In this document: positions 59,726 to 64,000 of the stretch, piece after piece | Layout: every line of letters starts with the position of its first letter | How positions within the stretch are numbered: the first letter of the stretch is position 1 | Source of the DNA: Anarhynchus alexandrinus | Lineage: Eukaryota > Chordata > Aves > Charadriiformes > Charadriidae | Assembly (NCBI GenBank): GCA_008711295.1 | Contig: VUYV01000120.1 | Location: 235,989-299,988, forward strand | Direction of reading: 5' to 3' | Length of the DNA: 64,000 bases | The notes under the pieces: model-generated | What the model was told of the DNA's origin: nothing | Databases searched by the model: none | Seen by the model: only the letters and a program-made list of their open reading frames with translations | Made by a program: the position numbers and the translations under genes

Positions 59726-62230
59726 ATGATAACTGGTCCAGTTCAGATATGCATTCTGATTCTACGCCTTAAAAACCTAAAGGAGATTTTTGTACTTAAT
59801 TATTCAATTATTTCATTAGCCCTTTATAGTCAGATAGGGGTGGCATCACATTCGCAGACCCTGGTGCTCATGGGTGACTTCAACCACCCTGACATCTGTT
59901 GGAAAGGCAACACAGCCAAGCATAGGCAATCCAGGAGGTTCTTGGATTGCATTGAGGACAACTTCCTTCTCCAAATGGTTGAGGAACCAACGAGGAAAGG
60001 AGCTATGCTGGACCTTGTGCTTACCAACAAGGAGGGTCTGGTAGACAGTGTCAAACTCATGGGCAGCCTGGGCTGTAGCGACCATGAAATGGTCGAGTTC
60101 AAAATCCTCGAAGCAGCGAGGAAGGTACACAGCAGGCTAGCGACCCTGGACTTTGGGAGAGCTGACTTTGGCCTCTTGAAGAATCTGATTGGTATGGTGC
60201 CATGGGATGAAGCGCTGGAGGGAAGAGGGGCCCAAGAAAGTTGGTTAATATTCAAGGACCACCTCCTCCAAGCCCAGAACCAGTGCATCCCTACAAAGAG
60301 GAAGGCAGGCAGAAAAGCCAGGAGGCCTGCATGGATGAATAAGGAACTCCTGGACATGACCAAAAGGAAAAAGGAGGCCTACAGGGAGTGGAAACAGGGG
60401 CGGGTAGCCTGGGAGGAATACAGGGGAATGGTCCGAGCAGCCAGGGATCGGGTTAGACAAGCCAAAGCCCAGATGGAACTGGATCTGGCAAGGGATATTA
60501 AGACAAACAAGAAATCTTTCTTTAAATACGTCAGCGAGAAAAGAAACACTAGGGAAACTGTGGGCCCTCTCCGGAAGGTAACACAAGAACTGGTTACCCG
60601 GGATAGAGACAAGGCTGAGGTACTCAATGACTTTTTTGCCTCAGTCTTCACTGGCAAGGACTGCAGCCACACTGCCCGTGATGCAGAATGCAAAAGCCAG
60701 GATTGGGAAAATGGAGAACCGCCCACTGTAGAAGAAGATCAAGTGCGGGACCACCTGAGGAACCTGAAGGTGCACAAGTCCATGGGACCTGATGAGATAC
60801 ATCCGCGGGTCCTGAGGGAACTGGCAGATGAAGTCGCTAAGCCACTAGCCATCATATTTGAGAAGTCGTGGCAGTCTGGCGAGGTTCCTGATGACTGGAA
60901 AAGGGGAAACATAACCCCCATTTTCAAAAAGGGAAATAAGGAAGACCCGGGGAACTACAGGCCAGTCAGTCTCACCTCTGTGCCTGGCAAGATCATGGAG
61001 CAGATCCTCCTGGAAACTCTGCTGAGGCACACAGAAATCAAAGAGGTGATTGGTGACAGCCAGCATGGCTTCACCAAGGGCAGATCATGCCTGACTAATT
61101 TGGTGGCCTTCTACGAAGGGGTCATAACGGCGGTGGACAAAGGAAGATCGACTGATGTCATCTACTTGGACTTGTGCAAGGCATTTGACACTGTCCCACA
61201 CGATATCCTGGTCTCTAAATTGGAGAGACATGGATTTGACAAATGGACCATTCGATGGATAAAGAACTGGCTGGACGGTCGCACTCAAAGAGTTGCGGTC
61301 AACGGCTCGATGTCCAAGTGGAGACCAGTGACAAGTGGCGTTCCTCAGGGGTCGGTGCTGGGACCTGTACTGTTCAACATCTTTGTAGGAGATATGGACA
61401 GTGGGGTCGAGAGCACCCTCAGCAAGTTTGCCGATGATACCAAGCTGTTTGGCGAGGTAGACACGCTGGAAGGGAGGGATGCCATCCAGAGGGACCTGGA
61501 CAGGCTGGAGAGGTGGGCCCAAGCCAACCTCATGCAGTTCAATAAGGCCAAATGCAAGGTCTTACATCTAGGTCGGGGCAATCCCAAGCACAATTACAGG
61601 TTGGGCGGGGAATGGCTGGAGAGCAGCACTGAGGAGAAGGACCTGGGTGTGCTGATCGACGAGAAGCTCAACATGAGCCAGCAATGTGCGATCGCAGCCC
61701 AGAAGGCCAACCGCATCCTGGGCTGCATCAAAAGAAGTGTGGCCAGCAGGGCGAGGGAGGTGATTCTGCCCCTCTACTCCACTCTCGTGAGACCCCACCT
61801 GGAGTACTGCGTCCAGCTCTGGAGTCCCCAACATAAGAAGGACATGGACCTGTTGGAGCGTGTCCAGAGGAGGGCCACGAGGATGATCCGAGGGCTGGAG
61901 CACCTCTCCTATGAGGAGAGGCTGAAGGAGTTGGGGCTGTTCAGCCTGGAGAAGAGAAGGCTCCGGGGAGATCTTATTGCGGCCTTTCAGTACCTAAAGG
62001 GGGCCTACAGGAGAGCTGGGGAAGGACTTTTTACTAGGGCATGTAGTGACAGGACAAGGGGGAATGGCTTCAAACTGGAAGAGGGCAGGTTTAGATTGAA
62101 CATTAGGAAGAAGTTTTTCACTTTGAGGGTGGTGAGGCACTGGAACAGGTTGCCCAGAGAGGTTGTTGAGTCCCCATCCCTGGAGGTGTTCAAGGCCAGG
62201 CTGGACGTGGCCTTGGGCAACCTGGTCTAG
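59726..62230 (+). CDS. CR1 ORF2 fragment: partial endonuclease plus reverse transcriptase
   Basis: 834 codons without a stop. About the first 40 residues come from flanking host DNA and homology begins near residue 41, so the given ATG is not the original start. In order: the endonuclease C-terminal part with GDFN (residues 50-53) and SDH (118-120); a basic Lys/Arg-rich linker (about 185-260); the RT domain with [19 protein letters not shown], motif A DLCKAFD (482-488), motif B PQGSVLGP and motif C FADD (568-571); then the [16 protein letters not shown] and [10 protein letters not shown] blocks, ending at a natural CR1 stop. All RT catalytic aspartates are present. In CR1, ORF2 nicks target DNA and primes reverse transcription; this copy lacks the endonuclease N-terminus, so it is probably inactive. 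Confidence 0.9.
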   Translation: MITGPVQICILILRLKNLKEIFVLNYSIISLALYSQIGVASHSQTLVLMGDFNHPDICWKGNTAKHRQSRRFLDCIEDNFLLQMVEEPTRKGAMLDLVLTNKEGLVDSVKLMGSLGCSDHEMVEFKILEAARKVHSRLATLDFGRADFGLLKNLIGMVPWDEALEGRGAQESWLIFKDHLLQAQNQCIPTKRKAGRKARRPAWMNKELLDMTKRKKEAYREWKQGRVAWEEYRGMVRAARDRVRQAKAQMELDLARDIKTNKKSFFKYVSEKRNTRETVGPLRKVTQELVTRDRDKAEVLNDFFASVFTGKDCSHTARDAECKSQDWENGEPPTVEEDQVRDHLRNLKVHKSMGPDEIHPRVLRELADEVAKPLAIIFEKSWQSGEVPDDWKRGNITPIFKKGNKEDPGNYRPVSLTSVPGKIMEQILLETLLRHTEIKEVIGDSQHGFTKGRSCLTNLVAFYEGVITAVDKGRSTDVIYLDLCKAFDTVPHDILVSKLERHGFDKWTIRWIKNWLDGRTQRVAVNGSMSKWRPVTSGVPQGSVLGPVLFNIFVGDMDSGVESTLSKFADDTKLFGEVDTLEGRDAIQRDLDRLERWAQANLMQFNKAKCKVLHLGRGNPKHNYRLGGEWLESSTEEKDLGVLIDEKLNMSQQCAIAAQKANRILGCIKRSVASRAREVILPLYSTLVRPHLEYCVQLWSPQHKKDMDLLERVQRRATRMIRGLEHLSYEERLKELGLFSLEKRRLRGDLIAAFQYLKGAYRRAGEGLFTRACSDRTRGNGFKLEEGRFRLNIRKKFFTLRVVRHWNRLPREVVESPSLEVFKARLDVALGNLV

Positions 62231-62330
62231 TGGGAGGTGTCCCTGCCTATGGCAGGGGGGTTGGAACTCAATGATCTTCAAGGTCCTTTCCAACCTAAAC
62301 CATTCTATGATTCTATGATTCTATGATTCA
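59840..62330 (+). mobile_element. CR1 LINE, 5'-truncated, with open ORF2
   Basis: A recent-looking non-LTR retrotransposon copy of about 2.5 kb. It starts inside the endonuclease region and runs through reverse transcriptase, the C-terminal region and a short 3' UTR (62231 onward) to three copies of an ATTCTATG-type repeat. The missing 5' part (ORF1, promoter and about the first half or more of the endonuclease) makes it non-autonomous. The 3' end resembles the intron 8 copy in PSMC1. Confidence 0.94.
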
Positions 62331-63489
62331 AGCTGCATGGCAGCGCTGGCCTTGAACTCTGAACTAAAGCCATGGTCAGACTGACCCTGTATGCGTATAT
62401 GAAATATGTATATACTGTTCCATAATATGAAACAGAAACAGCAACCAAATTAATGTGAAAAACCTTTGTTTCAAAGACATATTCTAGAAAGGCCTATTAG
62501 GTTTTTAGACATAAACCTCAGACTTTGAAAGTATTTTAAATTCTGCTGTACATTCATGTATGCATATGTAAATATAAATCTGTATTTCTATATAGATTAC
62601 AAAAAAATGAGGGTCTTGATATTGTTCCCAGAACATTTACTGAGAATTTTGCTCTGAATAAAACTACACCCAGAAGAGGAAGGACGTATTTTGGAAACAT
62701 AAGCACAGCATTCTGTTTGCTATAAGTGCCCAGTAGCATTTTATACATGCTTTCTCAGGATGAAGACAAGAGAATTTTAATAAATTCTGAGTGATCAGAA
62801 CTTCCTATCTATCCAAACCCATGGAATTTTATCCAGTTTCTTTTTGTAGAGAAACAAAGGTAAGGAGTTGGATTCCTGAAAAAAACAAACCAAACCAGCC
62901 AACCAAAAAAAACCACCTCACCCCGCAACCCTTATTTTTGGCCTATATGTCTATCTTCTGCCCTGGAGGCCCACCATGTTTCTTTTTAAAACAACACAGA
63001 AATAGACCTTCCTGTAAGAAAAATGCATTTGTCATTACTTCTTTTATTCGCAAATCAAAACAAGTGAGTGTTACATGCCATTCCAACTGAAAACATTCAA
63101 CTTACTGCATTTTGAGGTAGCTTTGTGGCTTGATCCTGCAGCCAGCAGGCTTCCAGTTACCCCCCCCAAAAAAACACCCTATTACAGTATCTTGGGGTCA
63201 TAGGATCAGATATTTTAATGTGGGGGAGAGGTAACATCCCTGATGAGTCTTTCCAAATGCAGCCCATGAAACACAGTAGCATGCTTAAATAATCAGTACT
63301 TAAAAATACATAGGCTACACTGTCTAATAGATGGGATTTTCCATGTTCCATTATTCAATCCTTTGGAAGCAGTTAGTAAGTCTTCTGCCTTTCCCCTAGG
63401 TTTCATGATTTCCTATGTAAAACCCATGCTAATTTCTCATTAGAATTTTCCCCTAAATAAAGTTTATCTAGCCATTTTTCCCTAGTCTC
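62331..63489. other. Intergenic sequence after the CR1
   Basis: AT-rich sequence with short A- and C-rich runs (near 62880-62930 and 63160-63175). No gene or repeat family was recognised. Confidence 0.55.
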
Positions 63490-64000
63490 TAACCTTGTGT
63501 GAACATAGGTCTGGAAGGGATCGTTTGAGACTGAGTTTGTGCTTCTCTGCAGAAAACCTTACCCCATAAGTTCATTCATATATTCTGTTTTGAAATTTGT
63601 TGGGCTTTTCTACCCACAAGTCCTGTTGCAAGGCAGTTCCAGAACCTTGATTTTCCGACGCTTGGAAGCATCCTGACTTCCTTCTTAATTTCATTCATGC
63701 TCTGTTTATATCCATCTGTTTCTGGGCCAGCATTTTCCTATGGCTTAAAATAGCTTTTCGCTTCACCAGGGTGCTAACCTGGTGTAATCTATGCACAAAC
63801 AGTAATCATATGCCACTCAGCCTTTCTTCCATTAAGCAATTTTAGAATTTTGTAAGATTGGTTGCTCAGTCCACTGAATTTTTTGCACTTTTCTCAGTTC
63901 ATATTCTGAACAGGAATTGTACACAGTATTCCAGATGCAGTGGTACTCTACAGAATGGCCTACTTCTCACTCTCTACTGAAAATACTCTACAGCCCTGCA
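63490..64000 (-). mobile_element. Probable ancient CR1/L3-like LINE remnant, continuing past the window
   Basis: Blocks such as GTACACAGTATTCCAGATGC near 63920-63940, CTTGGAAGCATCCTGACTTC near 63660 and the TTCCATTAAGCAATTTTAGA region resemble the reverse complement of old avian CR1/L3-type 3' regions. It is highly decayed and its left limit is uncertain. Confidence 0.45.

Larger units (their letters stand above)
55972..59838. other. Intergenic sequence beyond the NRDE2 promoter
   Basis: No gene recognised. Contents are the CR1 tail and old CR1-like debris (56122-56900), the GC-rich block at 58360-58690 and AT-rich sequence from about 58980 to 59830. In human the next gene in this direction is CALM1; no calmodulin exon is seen in the window. 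Confidence 0.6.

Noticed and set aside
59991..62293. Minus-strand open frames inside the CR1 (for example 59830-60363, 61085-61522)
   Set aside because: They are shadows of the sense CR1 ORF2 on the opposite strand.

Overview
The window looks like the nuclear genome of a bird. It is AT-rich with two CpG islands, its genes are vertebrate-type with many introns, and the dominant repeats are CR1 LINEs ending in the short ATTCTATG-type 3' repeat typical of avian CR1. Old MIR-like SINE remnants also occur. No bacterial operon, phage, CRISPR or plasmid structure is present.

Two protein-coding genes are fully contained and convergent (tail to tail). PSMC1 (+; CDS 7622-17246, 11 coding exons) encodes the 26S proteasome ATPase Rpt2/S4. 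The splice model adds up to exactly 440 codons plus stop, the length of the human protein. NRDE2 (-; CDS 55438 down to 20925, 14 coding exons) encodes a nuclear HAT-repeat protein that acts with the RNA helicase MTR4 and the nuclear exosome. The model gives 1170 codons plus stop with every exon phase matching. From memory the same pair is adjacent in human 14q32. The stop codons are about 3.7 kb apart.

Layout: 1-7000 intergenic with no gene recognised; 7020-8060 CpG-island promoter of PSMC1; 7622-17380 PSMC1, with a CR1 3' fragment in intron 8; 17381-20548 the gap between the two 3' ends, holding one old CR1 tail; 20549-55550 NRDE2, whose introns hold three CR1 pieces and four or five MIR-like remnants; 54930-55720 NRDE2 CpG-island promoter with a ZNF143/THAP11-type site and two YY1-type sites; 55555-55971 an unassigned divergent ORF starting in that promoter; 55972-64000 intergenic, with older CR1-like debris, a GC-rich block at 58360-58690, and a young CR1 (about 59840-62330) whose reverse-transcriptase ORF is still open.

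The observations most worth following up are: (1) the acceptor of NRDE2 exon 3 sits directly against an antisense CR1, so branch-point and pyrimidine-tract sequence appear to come from the retrotransposon; (2) the long open CR1 ORF2 at 59.7-62.2 kb; (3) the divergent ORF with a signal-peptide-like start in the NRDE2 promoter; (4) an inverted pair of CR1 copies inside NRDE2 intron 12. All splice sites were read by eye from reading-frame continuity, GT/AG signals and recalled human protein sequence; no alignment was run.
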